A DNA stretch of 64,000 nucleotides from Sphingobacterium paludis (GTDB lineage Bacteria > Bacteroidota > Bacteroidia > Sphingobacteriales > Sphingobacteriaceae): contig NZ_SNZV01000004.1 of NCBI RefSeq assembly GCF_004364125.1, forward strand, positions 310,001-374,000, read 5' to 3'. The position numbers were made by a program, and so were the translations under genes. This document shows, piece by piece, positions 7,084-17,148 of the stretch (positions within the stretch are counted from its first letter, which is position 1; every line of letters starts with the position of its first letter). The notes beneath the pieces were generated by a model that made no database searches, was not told the DNA's origin, and saw only the letters and a list, made by a program, of their open reading frames with translations.

Positions 7084-10000
7084 ATGAAACAAAAATTACT
7101 CAGTTTTATTTTTGTGTGGACGAGCTTAATCGGCTTAGCGTTCGCACAAAATCGTCAAGTGAGTGGTCGAGTAACATCCTCAACGGATGGATCAGCTCTT
7201 GGAGGGGTTTCGGTTGCCGTTGTAGGCACCTCCAACGCCACGCAAACCGATGGAACCGGTAACTATTCGTTGACCGTATCTTCCAATGCCGTACTTACAT
7301 TTACGTATGTAGGGTACCAATCACAACGGGTGACCGTTGGAAATCAATCTACGGTTAATGTACAACTTGTTAGCGATCAAGAAATGTTGGAAGAAGTTGT
7401 CGTGCAGGTTCCTTACGGTACGGTAAAGAAAACAGCTTTTACAGGATCAGAGTCAACCATTACGGCTAAAACGTTTGAAAAGCAGCAGGTTGCTTCGTTT
7501 ACGAAAGCATTAGAAGGAACCGTATCGGGTATCCAAGCGAGCAGCGGTGGCGGTGCGCCGGGTACGAGCGCCGATATCCGCATCCGTGGTATTGGTTCTG
7601 TTAATGCGAGCTCATCACCATTGTATGTTATCGATGGTGTTCCTTATTCAGGATCTAACGTAGCAATTTCCACAGATGATATCGAAAGCACGACCGTATT
7701 GAAAGATGCAGCGGCAACAGCGCTTTACGGTTCACGTGCGGCGAATGGTGTGATCATGATCACCACGAAAAAAGGTCGTTCTAGCGAACCACGGTTGAAT
7801 TTTACGGCTAGATTAGGCTTTTTAAACCGTGCTATTCCAGAGTACGACCGCGTAAGCATACCTGATTATTACGAAGGAATGTGGCACGCAACGAGAAACA
7901 GATTAGCAGGTGGTAACCCCGCTAACATTACTGATGCTATTAACCAAAACGCATCAAATCAGTTGATTACCGGCTTGCGTTACAATGTGACGAATGCAGC
8001 GAACAATCAGGTTGTTTTGCCCAATGGTCAATTCAACCCAGAGGCAGAAATTTTATATGCGGATGACTGGCAGGATGTTTTATTCCGCACGCCTTTTAGA
8101 CAAGATTACAACCTAAACTACTCTGGCGGATCGAATAAATCCACAAGCTATGTTTCATTTGGATACCTTAACGAGCCGGGTTATGTTAAATTTTCTGGCT
8201 ATGAGCGCTTCAATGCACGTGTAAACGTAGATACGAAAATCAAAGACTGGTTATCATCAGGTATTAATTTAGATGGTGCTTTGGCTTATCAAGATAACGT
8301 TTCATCCAGCGGTGGAACGGCAACAACGAATCCATTCTATTACACACGTATGATGGGACCTATTTATCCTGTTTGGCAACGTGATAGAGAAGGTGCATTC
8401 ACCGTTGATCCGTTGACTGGTGGTCGTGTTTTGGATTGGGGTGTAAACTCGCAGATGGGTGCTAGACCTTACGCTGGTAACTCCAACCTGTTGGGTTCAT
8501 TAGATTTAGATGAGCGCTCTGGTAAAATCGGTAACGTGAACTTTAATACCTATTTAGAGGCGAAGTTCCTTAAAGACTTCACATTCCGCACAACTTTAGG
8601 TGGTAACTATTACAACAGATACACCACAACATTCCAAAACCCTGAATTCGGGGATGCGCAGAATGTTCGTGGACGTTCAACAAAAATTCAAAATAGACAG
8701 TTGTCATTTACGTTCAACCAAGTATTGTCATGGGATAAGACCTTTAACGAAGTGCACAATATCAATGCATTGGTGGGGCATGAGAACTACCGTCTAGAGC
8801 GTAATTTCCTATCGGCTACACGTTCTGGTTTTCCGTTCCCGGGCAACTCGGAGTTAGCACCTGGTGCTACGTTGGAAGATGCGACATCTTATGCTAATTT
8901 CCACCGCATTGAGGGTTACTTTAGCCGTGTAAACTATAGCTACGAAGATAAGTACTTGTTATCGGGTAGTTTCCGTCGCGATGGTACATCACGTTTCTTC
9001 CCAGGAAGAGATGGTCAAGATGGCAACCAATGGGGTAATTTCTACTCCCTAGGTGCAGGCTGGCGTATAAGCGAAGAAAGCTTCTTGAAAGATGTAAGTT
9101 GGGTGAATGAGTTGAAATTGCGTGCTAGTTATGGTGAGCAAGGTAACGAGGGCGTTGTACAGGCGCGCGGAACCGACGAAACCGATCAGGAAGATCCAAC
9201 AAACACCAATATTGATAATTTTTACGGCTGGCAGAGTTTATACGGCTATGGCTGGAACAACGTGAACATGCCAGGTGCAATCATCGGATCACTGCCGAAC
9301 GAAGGCTTGAGCTGGGAGAAAAACAAAGCGGTTAACGTTGGTTTAGATTTTACATTGTTCGATAGAAAAATCGATGGTACTATCGAGTGGTATAACCGTG
9401 AATCGACTAACTTGTTGTTCCAAGTTCCACTTCCAATGTCTACAGGTATTACTTCAATCTGGAGAAACGTAGGAACCATGTATAACCGTGGTATTGATGT
9501 ACAAATCGGTTACAACGCCATTCGGAATACAAATTTTGACTGGAGAATCGATCTGAATTTCAGTCATTACAAAAACAGAATTACCAAGTTGCCGGCAGAA
9601 AGCCGCGAAAACGGTATCATCAGTGGTACGAAGAAGTTGATGGAAGGTGAGGATCTGTATCAGTTCTGGTTGAGAGACTACGCGGGTGTAGATGCAAATA
9701 ACGGAGACGCGCTTTGGTATAGAGATGAGGTGGATGCGCAAGGTAATGTTACAGGTCGTACCACGACAAACAACGTAAACCAAGCTACTTACTACTACCA
9801 CGGGTCTGCTATTCCTGATCTAGTAGGTGGTATGACGAACTCGTTCCGCTACAAGCAATTCGATCTTTCCGTGTTGTTGACTTACCAATTAGGTGGTAAA
9901 TTTTATGACGGAAACTACGCATCGTTGATGCATGCTGGAAATTATGGTACACACTGGCATACGGATATCTTAAATGCTTGGAAGCAACCGGGTGATCAAA

Positions 10001-10302
10001 CTGACGTTCCACGTTTACAAAATAATATCCCAGGTGCCGGTGCACCAAATGCAGCGTCGTCACGCTTCTTGTTTGATGCTTCTTACTTGAATGTCAAAAA
10101 CATCACCTTAGGGTACAATTTCGATAAAACATGGATTTCGAGAGCAGGTTTGTCAGGATTACGTGTATTTGCGAACGTAGACAATGCGGTGATCTTTACC
10201 AGCAGAAAAGGGATGGATCCACAACGTGCTTTCACTGGTACGGCGGATTATACATACCCAACTATGCGTAACTTCACTTTTGGTGTAACGATAGGTTTAT
10301 AA
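7084..10302 (+). CDS. SusC-family TonB-dependent receptor (susC1)
   Basis: Outer-membrane import channel of 1072 residues that would work with the SusD1 lipoprotein and take energy from TonB. Order of parts: signal peptide 1-21 (cleavage after FAFA-like 'LAFA', mature protein from QNRQ), a carboxypeptidase-regulatory-like beta-sandwich at about 25-100, a TonB-box region 'EEVVVQVPYG' at 103-112, the plug with 'GIGSVNASSSPLYVIDG' and 'YGSRAANGVIMITTKKG', then the beta-barrel ending 'FGVTIGL'. The frame extends 41 codons upstream to 6961, but that part covers the promoter repeat. The ATG at 7084 matches the start shared by all five paralogues. No glycosidase or regulator is attached, so the ligand cannot be inferred. 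Confidence 0.93.
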   Translation: MKQKLLSFIFVWTSLIGLAFAQNRQVSGRVTSSTDGSALGGVSVAVVGTSNATQTDGTGNYSLTVSSNAVLTFTYVGYQSQRVTVGNQSTVNVQLVSDQEMLEEVVVQVPYGTVKKTAFTGSESTITAKTFEKQQVASFTKALEGTVSGIQASSGGGAPGTSADIRIRGIGSVNASSSPLYVIDGVPYSGSNVAISTDDIESTTVLKDAAATALYGSRAANGVIMITTKKGRSSEPRLNFTARLGFLNRAIPEYDRVSIPDYYEGMWHATRNRLAGGNPANITDAINQNASNQLITGLRYNVTNAANNQVVLPNGQFNPEAEILYADDWQDVLFRTPFRQDYNLNYSGGSNKSTSYVSFGYLNEPGYVKFSGYERFNARVNVDTKIKDWLSSGINLDGALAYQDNVSSSGGTATTNPFYYTRMMGPIYPVWQRDREGAFTVDPLTGGRVLDWGVNSQMGARPYAGNSNLLGSLDLDERSGKIGNVNFNTYLEAKFLKDFTFRTTLGGNYYNRYTTTFQNPEFGDAQNVRGRSTKIQNRQLSFTFNQVLSWDKTFNEVHNINALVGHENYRLERNFLSATRSGFPFPGNSELAPGATLEDATSYANFHRIEGYFSRVNYSYEDKYLLSGSFRRDGTSRFFPGRDGQDGNQWGNFYSLGAGWRISEESFLKDVSWVNELKLRASYGEQGNEGVVQARGTDETDQEDPTNTNIDNFYGWQSLYGYGWNNVNMPGAIIGSLPNEGLSWEKNKAVNVGLDFTLFDRKIDGTIEWYNRESTNLLFQVPLPMSTGITSIWRNVGTMYNRGIDVQIGYNAIRNTNFDWRIDLNFSHYKNRITKLPAESRENGIISGTKKLMEGEDLYQFWLRDYAGVDANNGDALWYRDEVDAQGNVTGRTTTNNVNQATYYYHGSAIPDLVGGMTNSFRYKQFDLSVLLTYQLGGKFYDGNYASLMHAGNYGTHWHTDILNAWKQPGDQTDVPRLQNNIPGAGAPNAASSRFLFDASYLNVKNITLGYNFDKTWISRAGLSGLRVFANVDNAVIFTSRKGMDPQRAFTGTADYTYPTMRNFTFGVTIGL

Positions 10303-10313
10303 TAGAAAATACG

Positions 10314-11816
10314 ATGAATAGAATATATAGACAATTAGCTGTAGCTGCGTTAGCCTTATCGGTCTTAGCTACAAGTTGTAAAAAGGATTATCTGGAAACA
10401 AATCCGACGGATGAAGTGAGCGCGGATTTAGTTTTCACGACTACGGATGGAGCAATGGTGGCATTGAACGGTACTATCCGTACCATGTACAGCTCTTTAA
10501 CTAACCATAGTAATTTCGGACAGAAATCATACGATTTGACATCGGATATGATGGGTGAGGATATGATCTTACATACGCAAGGATATAATTATTTCACGGG
10601 CGAATATAATTACGCGGCGTTTAGTAATGCAAATCCAAGCCAAAGACCTGACCGTACTTGGTTTTACTATTACCGCATTATTAACAATGCGAATAGAATT
10701 ATTGCGCAGGTGCCGAATGCTACGGGATCGCAGGAAGAGAAGGATCTTATTATGGGTCAATCTTTAGCGTTGCGAGCGCACTCCTATTTTTACTTGGTAA
10801 ATTTCTTCGCGAAGTACGGCGATCAAAATCCAGGCGTGCCACTTTACACAGAACCAACAACGGAAGGAAAGGCGCGTGGTACAGTGAAAGAGGTGTATGA
10901 TCAAATCTATGCCGATCTTACACAAGCGGAAACATTGTTAGCAGGAAAATCACGTGCGCATCTTTCACACGTGGATCTTGCTACGGCTCAAGGTATCTAC
11001 GCGCGTGTTGCGTTGCAGCATGGTGACTATGCGAAGGCTGTGGAGATGGCTGATAAAGCGATCCAAAACAGCGGCGCATCCTTATTCACGACGTCGGAAT
11101 ATACAGCTTCTGGTTTTAATACCTTAAGCGCGTCGGAATGGCTTTGGGGTGGTGAAGTTAATGTCGAGCAGGCTACGATATTCGCTTCTTTCTACTCACA
11201 CATGGATAACAGACCTGCTACTGGCGGTTATGCTGCACTTGGTGGACAAAAGAAAATCACAAAGTTTTTATACGATAAGATTCCTGCTGGAGATGTTAGA
11301 AAGACGCTTTTCCAAGCCGAGCAAAACGAAGATATTCCAATCTATTCGCAGCTGAAATTTCAGTTGAGACAATCGGGTAACTGGGCTTCTGACTATTTAT
11401 TTATGCGCGTAGCGGAGCTTTACCTTGTGAAAGCGGAGTCTGAGGCTCGCTTAGGACAAGCTGCTGCAGCTGTGCAGACGTTGACAAGCCTTGTGAGCAC
11501 ACGCTATCCGGCATATGCTGCGACAGGTTTAGCTGGAGACGCTTTGTTAAACGAGATCTTATTGCAACGCAAAATCGAATTGTGGGGTGAAGGCTTCAGC
11601 ATTTTGGATATCAAACGCCTTGGAAAAGGGCTGAACCGTCCTACAGGTGATGGTAACCACGGCGGCGCGAATCTTAACGGTGATGGCGGAAGTAATTTCT
11701 CACCGGGCTTCACCACGTTGCCTGCAACATCGAACAAATGGTTGTTCGCTATTCCGCAAGATGAGCTGAATGCAAACAAAGCATTGACTGTCGCTGACCA
11801 AAACCCGTCAGACTAG
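10314..11816 (+). CDS. SusD/RagB-family nutrient-binding lipoprotein (susD1)
   Basis: The surface lid of the SusC1 channel. It has 500 residues with a lipobox 'LATSC' (lipidated Cys22) followed by the SusD opening 'KDYLETNPTDE'. The helical TPR-like scaffold is visible in 'LRAHSYFYLVNFFAKYGD' and 'YLVKAESEARLG', and the C-terminal family block in 'LQRKIELWGEGFSILDIKRLGKGLNR'. The gene begins 11 bases after susC1 ends, so the two are one transcript. It has the same C-terminal layout as the proteins from pairs 3 and 4 ('WGEGF...LKR' then 'LNR'), which supports a common ancestor. The bound substrate is unknown. Confidence 0.93.
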   Translation: MNRIYRQLAVAALALSVLATSCKKDYLETNPTDEVSADLVFTTTDGAMVALNGTIRTMYSSLTNHSNFGQKSYDLTSDMMGEDMILHTQGYNYFTGEYNYAAFSNANPSQRPDRTWFYYYRIINNANRIIAQVPNATGSQEEKDLIMGQSLALRAHSYFYLVNFFAKYGDQNPGVPLYTEPTTEGKARGTVKEVYDQIYADLTQAETLLAGKSRAHLSHVDLATAQGIYARVALQHGDYAKAVEMADKAIQNSGASLFTTSEYTASGFNTLSASEWLWGGEVNVEQATIFASFYSHMDNRPATGGYAALGGQKKITKFLYDKIPAGDVRKTLFQAEQNEDIPIYSQLKFQLRQSGNWASDYLFMRVAELYLVKAESEARLGQAAAAVQTLTSLVSTRYPAYAATGLAGDALLNEILLQRKIELWGEGFSILDIKRLGKGLNRPTGDGNHGGANLNGDGGSNFSPGFTTLPATSNKWLFAIPQDELNANKALTVADQNPSD

Positions 11817-11844
11817 TCGGTGAAATAAATATTTCAAGTTTCTC

Positions 11845-11884
11845 AAAAAGGGGTTGATGCTATTTGGCATCAGCCCCTTTTCTT
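11845..11884 (+). terminator. Terminator after susCD1
   Basis: AAAAGGGGTTGATGC pairs with GCATCAGCCCCTTTT around a TATTTG loop, followed by a short T-rich tail. The GGGGTTG/CAGCCCC core recurs in the terminators of pairs 3 and 4. Confidence 0.85.
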
Positions 11885-12208
11885 TGTTGCATCAGCAACT
11901 GAACCTCCTTTTAGACGCACTATTGCGCTGCATGATGACTAGCATCTTTAATTTTTCGACGTTTTTAGTTTCCTCTGGGGACAAGTTAAGGTTTTTTGAC
12001 ATTTCGCCGCCCCGCTCAAAAAGATTTGATAGGTACAAAATAGGGAGGCAACTCAAACCAATGAGTGCCGACCTGTAATTTCACTTTTTATTGAAATTCA
12101 ATATTTTGTGTTTTTTGTTTTATAGACCACTCCATATTTCAACCAATACACTTTAATAATGTCGCTTAATTAGCGGAATATGTTTTTGCAACTTTTTTGT
12201 TAAATGTG
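11885..12208. other. Intergenic region before susC2
   Basis: AT-rich non-coding sequence. A 74-codon plus-strand frame at 11854-12078 overlaps the terminator hairpin and has no motif, so I do not call it. The regulatory elements of susC2 begin at 12209. Confidence 0.5.
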
Positions 12209-12239
12209 TTGTAAGTAAGCATTAAATGATCTACATTAG
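12209..12239 (+). promoter_or_regulatory. Promoter of susC2
   Basis: TTG at 12209-12211, a 20-base spacer and TACATTAG at 12232-12239. The -7 box departs from TAnnTTTG in one base, in the same way (TTAG) as the susC3 promoter. The predicted start near 12246 gives a leader of about 130 bases. Confidence 0.6.
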
Positions 12240-12254
12240 CGTCGATATTGTGAT

Positions 12255-12270
12255 TTAACATTATTTAACA
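12255..12270 (+). promoter_or_regulatory. TTAACA-N4-TTAACA direct repeat, susC2
   Basis: TTAACATTATTTAACA has the same two hexamers and 4-base gap as the elements before susC1 and susC3. Here it starts 15 bases after the -7 box, compared with 12 in the other two. Confidence 0.5.
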
Positions 12271-12375
12271 AAAAAGTACTACCACCAACTTAATTTGAAT
12301 TTTTCCATAAGTAACTGTTGAAATCAATAAAATACGAATACCCTAGTTTTGAATTTTTTACTAACAAATCTACAT

Positions 12376-15354
12376 ATGAAACAAAAATTACTCAGTTTTA
12401 TTTTTGTGTTGACTTGCCTGATAGGGGTAACGTACGCGCAAAATCGGCAAGTGACTGGTAAGGTCACCTCCGCTACAGATGGTTCTCCAATTAGTGGTGT
12501 TTCCGTTGCTATACAAGGTACATCCTCGGCTACGCAGACCGATCAAGAAGGTAATTACTCCTTATCGATCTCTGGCCAAGTAACTTTGTCTTTCACCTCT
12601 ATCGGGTTTGTTTCTCAAAATATTGAGACATTTAATCGAAACATTGTTAATGCTCAATTGGTGCCTGATCAATCAACGCTGGACGAGGTCATTGTAGTAG
12701 GATATGGCGAGCAAAATCGTACACTTTCGACGCAGTCTGTATCCACAATTAAGGCCGAATCCTTTAAAAATACGCCTATTCAGACCCCTCAGCAGATCCT
12801 GCAAGGGCAGGCAGCAGGTGTGAATATGGTTAATTCGTCCGGTGTATTAGGTGCTGAAGCGCAAATTACAGTCAGAGGTGGTTCGTCTTTGAGTGCAGGA
12901 GGAAGACCTTTGTATGTCATCGATGGGGTCCCGTTAAATTCTGCAGGCGCCGAATACACGCAAACGCAAGGTGGTTCTTCGGGACTGAATCCATTACTGA
13001 ATATTAATTCCAGCGATATAGAGTCTGTTACAGTACTGAAGGATGCTGCCGCTGTTGCAATTTATGGCTCAAGGGGATCTAATGGTGTTATTTTAATTAA
13101 AACAAAGTCTGGCGCTTCTGGAAAGACCAAGATTAATGTAGATTATTTCAACGGTTTCTCCCATCCTACCGCAGATATTGATGACATGATGAATGCACAA
13201 GAGTGGATCCAATTTCGGTCGGACTACTTACGTGCAAATGGTGCAACAGTTCCTAATTTTCCGACAACAAGCTTTGATTGGCTGGATGCAGCTGTCCGTA
13301 CAGGGAAAGTCAATAATATTGCGGTGAACGCACAAGGTGGAGATGAAAAAACGAGATTTTATTTAGGAGGTAACTATTCTAAAGAAACAGGTTTTACCAT
13401 AAGTAACGCTATGGATAGACTTGCCGGGAAAATTAGTTTGGATCACAACGTATCTGATAAATTTAAAGTAGGTGTTAACTACAATCTATCCAGAGTTGAC
13501 ATGGATCGTATCAACTCTGAAAATTCAACATACGCACCATTAACGGCGGCTTATCTGTTTCTTCCCTATGTTACGCCCTATGATGAAAATGGTGAATTTG
13601 TGAATACAGGATTTATTGGTAACTTCCTTGCTATTGATGCGACAGGTATTAATAAGAATTATTCCAATAGACAGATTGGGAATGCCTATGCAGAATGGGA
13701 AATTTTTGAAGGTCTTAAAGCAAAAACAGATTTTGGAATTGATAACTACGGTATTGATGAAAAGTACCGTGAGGCAGATATTTTAACACCGGGCGGATAT
13801 GCATATCGTACGCATAATACCGATAATAAATGGTTAAATACATCGACTTTAAACTATAACAAAAGAATTAACGACTTACATAATGTAGGGGCGCTTTTAG
13901 GTTATAGCTACGAAACTGCAAAGTTGACACAGCTTTTGTTGGAAGGATCGGGTTTTGCCAGTGATGATTTACCTAATGTTGGATCAGCCTCAACACCAAT
14001 TACAACGAGCGAAGAAGTTTACGAATGGGCTTTACAATCTATGTTCGCTCGGGCAAATTATGGATATGCAGATAAATATCTCGTTGAAGGTAGTTTTCGT
14101 AGGGATGGCTCCTCACGATTTGGACCGAATAGGAAATATGGAAACTTTTTTGCTGTGTCCGGAGGCTGGGTAATTTCCAATGAAAACTTCTTTAATAAGG
14201 ATAATGCATATATCCAAAGTCTAAAGCTAACTGCGAGCTACGGTACGTCGGGCAACGATGGTATAGGCTTTTATAATTACTATGGTACTTTTGCAGGAGG
14301 TAATGATTACATGGGGGGCGCAGGTTTAGTTCCATTTAGAGTAGCTAATCGCAATTTGAGTTGGGAAGAAACGGCACAATTCGATCTCGGGCTATCTGCA
14401 AGATTGTTTAATAGAATAGACTTCCAATTCAATTTCTATAATAAAAACACAACCGGTCTTCTGTCAGATGTTCCCTATCCATACACAACTGGATTTCCTT
14501 CGGCATCCCAAAATGTGGGCGAAATGAGAAACCGCGGCTTCGAATTTGCGATAAATTCTGAGAATATTAAAAGGGAAAATTTCTCATGGACTACCAGTTT
14601 TAACATAGGTTTCAATAAAAATACTGTATTATCGCTCCCTGTTAACCCGGATGAGGATGGGAGAAACTTTTTAGCAGGCAATACTGAACAGCGTGCTATT
14701 GAAGGGTATTCCAGAAACAGTTTTTATTTAATCCGATACAAAGGAATAAATCAACAGACCGGTGAAGCCGAATGGTTCGCTAAAGATGGAAGCACTACAA
14801 CTGCGCCAACTGCGGCAGACAGAGTAATCGTTGGTAAAGCAGATCCTAATTTTCAAGGGGGTATAACGAATACACTTCGATATAAAAATTTAGATTTTTC
14901 TGCCTTTTTCAATTTTTCTTACGGCAATGACGTGTATCTAGATGGTATTGAGTTTACCGATAATTTTGCTTCAGGTTCATATAACAAAAGCAGGATGCTA
15001 TTGGATTACTGGAGGCAACCGGGAGACAACGCTTATGCTCCCGCTCTGAATAGTGACACACGGGCTACCTTTGCGCAAACATCTACAAAAAATCTTTTCG
15101 ACGGTTCTTACCTACGCCTTAAGACAGTTCAATTTGGTTATACATTCCCTACTGAGTTGCTGTCAAGAACGAATTTTTTCTCGTCTGCAAGAGTGTACTT
15201 CTTAGCACAAAATATATGGACGGTAAAAGCTAAAGATTTTAGAGGTGATCCGGAGATTTCGGCGAATGGTGCTAGCAATCTTATTATCGGACAAACGTTT
15301 TTTGCGCTGCCGCAGCCTAAGACTTTTACATTTGGTGTTAATTTTGGTTTTTAA
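12376..15354 (+). CDS. SusC-family TonB-dependent receptor (susC2)
   Basis: A 992-residue outer-membrane importer, the shortest of the five paralogues. Signal peptide 1-21 ('MKQKLLSFIFVLTC...VTYA'), regulatory-like beta-sandwich at about 25-100, a canonical TonB box 'DEVIVVGYG' at 103-111, plug with 'GGSSLSAGGRPLYVIDG' and 'IYGSRGSNGVILIKTKSG', and a barrel ending 'FGVNFGF'. The coding sequence uses more A/T at third positions than pairs 1, 3 and 4, which suggests a separate history even though its first 21 bases match theirs exactly. The ATG at 12376 is chosen over an in-frame start nine codons earlier because it matches the paralogues. The ligand is unknown. Confidence 0.93.
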   Translation: MKQKLLSFIFVLTCLIGVTYAQNRQVTGKVTSATDGSPISGVSVAIQGTSSATQTDQEGNYSLSISGQVTLSFTSIGFVSQNIETFNRNIVNAQLVPDQSTLDEVIVVGYGEQNRTLSTQSVSTIKAESFKNTPIQTPQQILQGQAAGVNMVNSSGVLGAEAQITVRGGSSLSAGGRPLYVIDGVPLNSAGAEYTQTQGGSSGLNPLLNINSSDIESVTVLKDAAAVAIYGSRGSNGVILIKTKSGASGKTKINVDYFNGFSHPTADIDDMMNAQEWIQFRSDYLRANGATVPNFPTTSFDWLDAAVRTGKVNNIAVNAQGGDEKTRFYLGGNYSKETGFTISNAMDRLAGKISLDHNVSDKFKVGVNYNLSRVDMDRINSENSTYAPLTAAYLFLPYVTPYDENGEFVNTGFIGNFLAIDATGINKNYSNRQIGNAYAEWEIFEGLKAKTDFGIDNYGIDEKYREADILTPGGYAYRTHNTDNKWLNTSTLNYNKRINDLHNVGALLGYSYETAKLTQLLLEGSGFASDDLPNVGSASTPITTSEEVYEWALQSMFARANYGYADKYLVEGSFRRDGSSRFGPNRKYGNFFAVSGGWVISNENFFNKDNAYIQSLKLTASYGTSGNDGIGFYNYYGTFAGGNDYMGGAGLVPFRVANRNLSWEETAQFDLGLSARLFNRIDFQFNFYNKNTTGLLSDVPYPYTTGFPSASQNVGEMRNRGFEFAINSENIKRENFSWTTSFNIGFNKNTVLSLPVNPDEDGRNFLAGNTEQRAIEGYSRNSFYLIRYKGINQQTGEAEWFAKDGSTTTAPTAADRVIVGKADPNFQGGITNTLRYKNLDFSAFFNFSYGNDVYLDGIEFTDNFASGSYNKSRMLLDYWRQPGDNAYAPALNSDTRATFAQTSTKNLFDGSYLRLKTVQFGYTFPTELLSRTNFFSSARVYFLAQNIWTVKAKDFRGDPEISANGASNLIIGQTFFALPQPKTFTFGVNFGF

Positions 15355-15364
15355 AAATAACGAG

Positions 15365-16744
15365 ATGAGATTTAAAAATATATTTTATGTTTCTGTGCTA
15401 TCGCTCGCGCTAGCTGCATGTGGTAATAAGTTGGAACTATTACCTGAACAAGATTTATCTGACGAAATTGTATTCAATAACGTGGGTACCACGGAAAGTG
15501 CTCTTAGAGGAATATATAGTACGGCTCAAGAGTTAGATTTTTACGGTTCCTTACCGCAGTTGATAAATGACTATATGGGGAATACTGTAGATTTTGTAGG
15601 TACATTTCCTACGCTACAAGATCTAAATAATTTTTCTGCGGTTTCTATTAATTCGAATGTTCAAACGATTTGGCAAGTGCATTATGAAGTAATATTGCAA
15701 GCAAATAGGATGATCGCTAAGGCGCCCGGTGTTCCTGGTATTACACAAGAGCAAATAGATCAATTTACAGGAGAAGCCAAGTTTATGCGTGCATTAGCAT
15801 ATTTCCAGCTTGCTAACCTTTTTTCTCAACCATTTCAAGTGAGCAATGGAAGCAACTTATGTGTTCCATTGGTATTAGAAGAATTTAGTGGAGAAGTGAC
15901 TTACCCATCTCGTGCAACGTTAAATGATGTGCATGCAGCGATCGAGTCCGATCTAAATGATGCCACTAATCTGCTGCCAGAAGGATATTCGAGCCCAGAG
16001 GACAATATAGGGCGAGCAACAAAAGGTGCTGCCTTCGGCTTATTATCTAGACTTCATCTCTACCGTGATCAAAATGATTTAGCTACTTCCGCGGCGCAAT
16101 CTGCGATAGATCTAGGATATCCATTGACTTCATCTGTAGATGTATTTACGATTGTAAATAGCGCTATCGATAATGGTCGGACAGGATCTGGCGGTTGGGC
16201 GGCCTATTATAATCCGGCAGCACTCGGAGGGCGTGGCGATGCTCCTTTTTCAGCTGAACTATTAGCTCTGTTTCAACAAGAACCGACGGATACAAGGTTT
16301 GCTGCGAAGATCACAGGAGTTGCTGCAGATGGCTTATCACATTTTTTTACTACTAAGTATCCAGATGCGGTAACCAACTCCGATAATTCCCCGGTACTGA
16401 GAACAGCGGAACTTTACCTTAATAAAGCAGAAGCACTTGCCAAAGCTTCATCGGGAATAAGTGACGAGGCAGTAACTATTTTGAATGCTATACGATCCAA
16501 ATCGTCTTTGGCAGCTAAATCAGTAACTTCGAAAAATGAACTTATAGATCTTATTTTAGTTGAAAGAAATAAAGAGTTAGCGTTTGAAGGTCATAGTCGT
16601 ATGGATTTATTGCGCAACAGAAGAAATTTGCGATCGAACCAAGCTAATGCTGCTTTCGGAGCACCGAAAACGATCCTTCCAATTCCCCAACGCGAAATTG
16701 ACAACAATTCTGGATTGAGAGGACAACAGAATGAAGGTTATTAA
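15365..16744 (+). CDS. SusD/RagB-family lipoprotein (susD2)
   Basis: Partner of SusC2: 459 residues, lipobox 'LAAC' with lipidated Cys19, then 'GNKLELLPEQDLSDE'. SusD hallmarks are 'AKFMRALAYFQLANLFSQPF' in the first helical block and 'LILVERNKELAFEGHSRMDLLRNRRNL' near the end. The C-terminus 'LPIPQREIDNNSGLRGQQNEGY' is the classic family ending. An upstream in-frame start at 15245 lies inside susC2 and would place a nonsense segment before the signal peptide, so the ATG at 15365, 11 bases after susC2, is used. A terminator follows. Confidence 0.93.
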   Translation: MRFKNIFYVSVLSLALAACGNKLELLPEQDLSDEIVFNNVGTTESALRGIYSTAQELDFYGSLPQLINDYMGNTVDFVGTFPTLQDLNNFSAVSINSNVQTIWQVHYEVILQANRMIAKAPGVPGITQEQIDQFTGEAKFMRALAYFQLANLFSQPFQVSNGSNLCVPLVLEEFSGEVTYPSRATLNDVHAAIESDLNDATNLLPEGYSSPEDNIGRATKGAAFGLLSRLHLYRDQNDLATSAAQSAIDLGYPLTSSVDVFTIVNSAIDNGRTGSGGWAAYYNPAALGGRGDAPFSAELLALFQQEPTDTRFAAKITGVAADGLSHFFTTKYPDAVTNSDNSPVLRTAELYLNKAEALAKASSGISDEAVTILNAIRSKSSLAAKSVTSKNELIDLILVERNKELAFEGHSRMDLLRNRRNLRSNQANAAFGAPKTILPIPQREIDNNSGLRGQQNEGY

Positions 16745-16764
16745 ATTATAAATATTCAATAGCT

Positions 16765-16807
16765 GAAGGAGCTGTATCAAAATAGTTGGTACGGCTCCTT
16801 TTATTTT
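16765..16807 (+). terminator. Terminator after susCD2
   Basis: An 11-bp stem GGAGCTGTATC/GGTACGGCTCC (with G-U pairs) closes a loop of about 10 bases and is followed by TTTTATTTT. Confidence 0.85.
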
Positions 16808-17068
16808 GACAGCAACACTCAATATTTTCTATGGTATTACAACTCATTTTAAAATTTGTCGATTTCACTAATGGCTAATTATTTTCAGTAGCGTGTTTTA
16901 GTGCTTCGAGTGTGCCTTTTTTATGTTTTCTTCATCCCGAATTCCTGGCAATTTAGATGCTTTTTATATGCTGCGTGAAATAGGAATCGAAAGGATTTCA
17001 TCAAGCAAGCTTTTTCCAACCAAAGGTGGCTTTCGACTTGTCGATTATTATGCGCAAAGGTAAAACAA
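16808..17068. other. Non-coding gap between susD2 and the minus-strand pair
   Basis: I find no gene here. The sequence is AT-rich, with short frames only and no recognisable repeat. Confidence 0.4.
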
Positions 17069-17104
17069 GAAGGAGGTGTCTATTTTTTTTAGACAGCCTC
17101 TTTC
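17069..17104 (-). terminator. Hairpin terminator after the secreted-protein gene
   Basis: On the minus strand GAGGCTGTCTA and TAGACACCTC form a stem with a small asymmetric bulge around an A-rich loop. A T-rich stretch follows (CTTCTTGTTTTA), about 45 bases after the stop of the 17149-18177 gene. The U-run is imperfect. Confidence 0.5.
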
Positions 17105-17148
17105 AAGTAAATACACTTTTGTTTTTATATATCATTAATAAAATTCCT

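Noticed and set aside
15245..15364. Longer N-terminus for susD2
   Set aside because: It lies inside the susC2 coding sequence in another frame. The lipoprotein signal starts at 15365.
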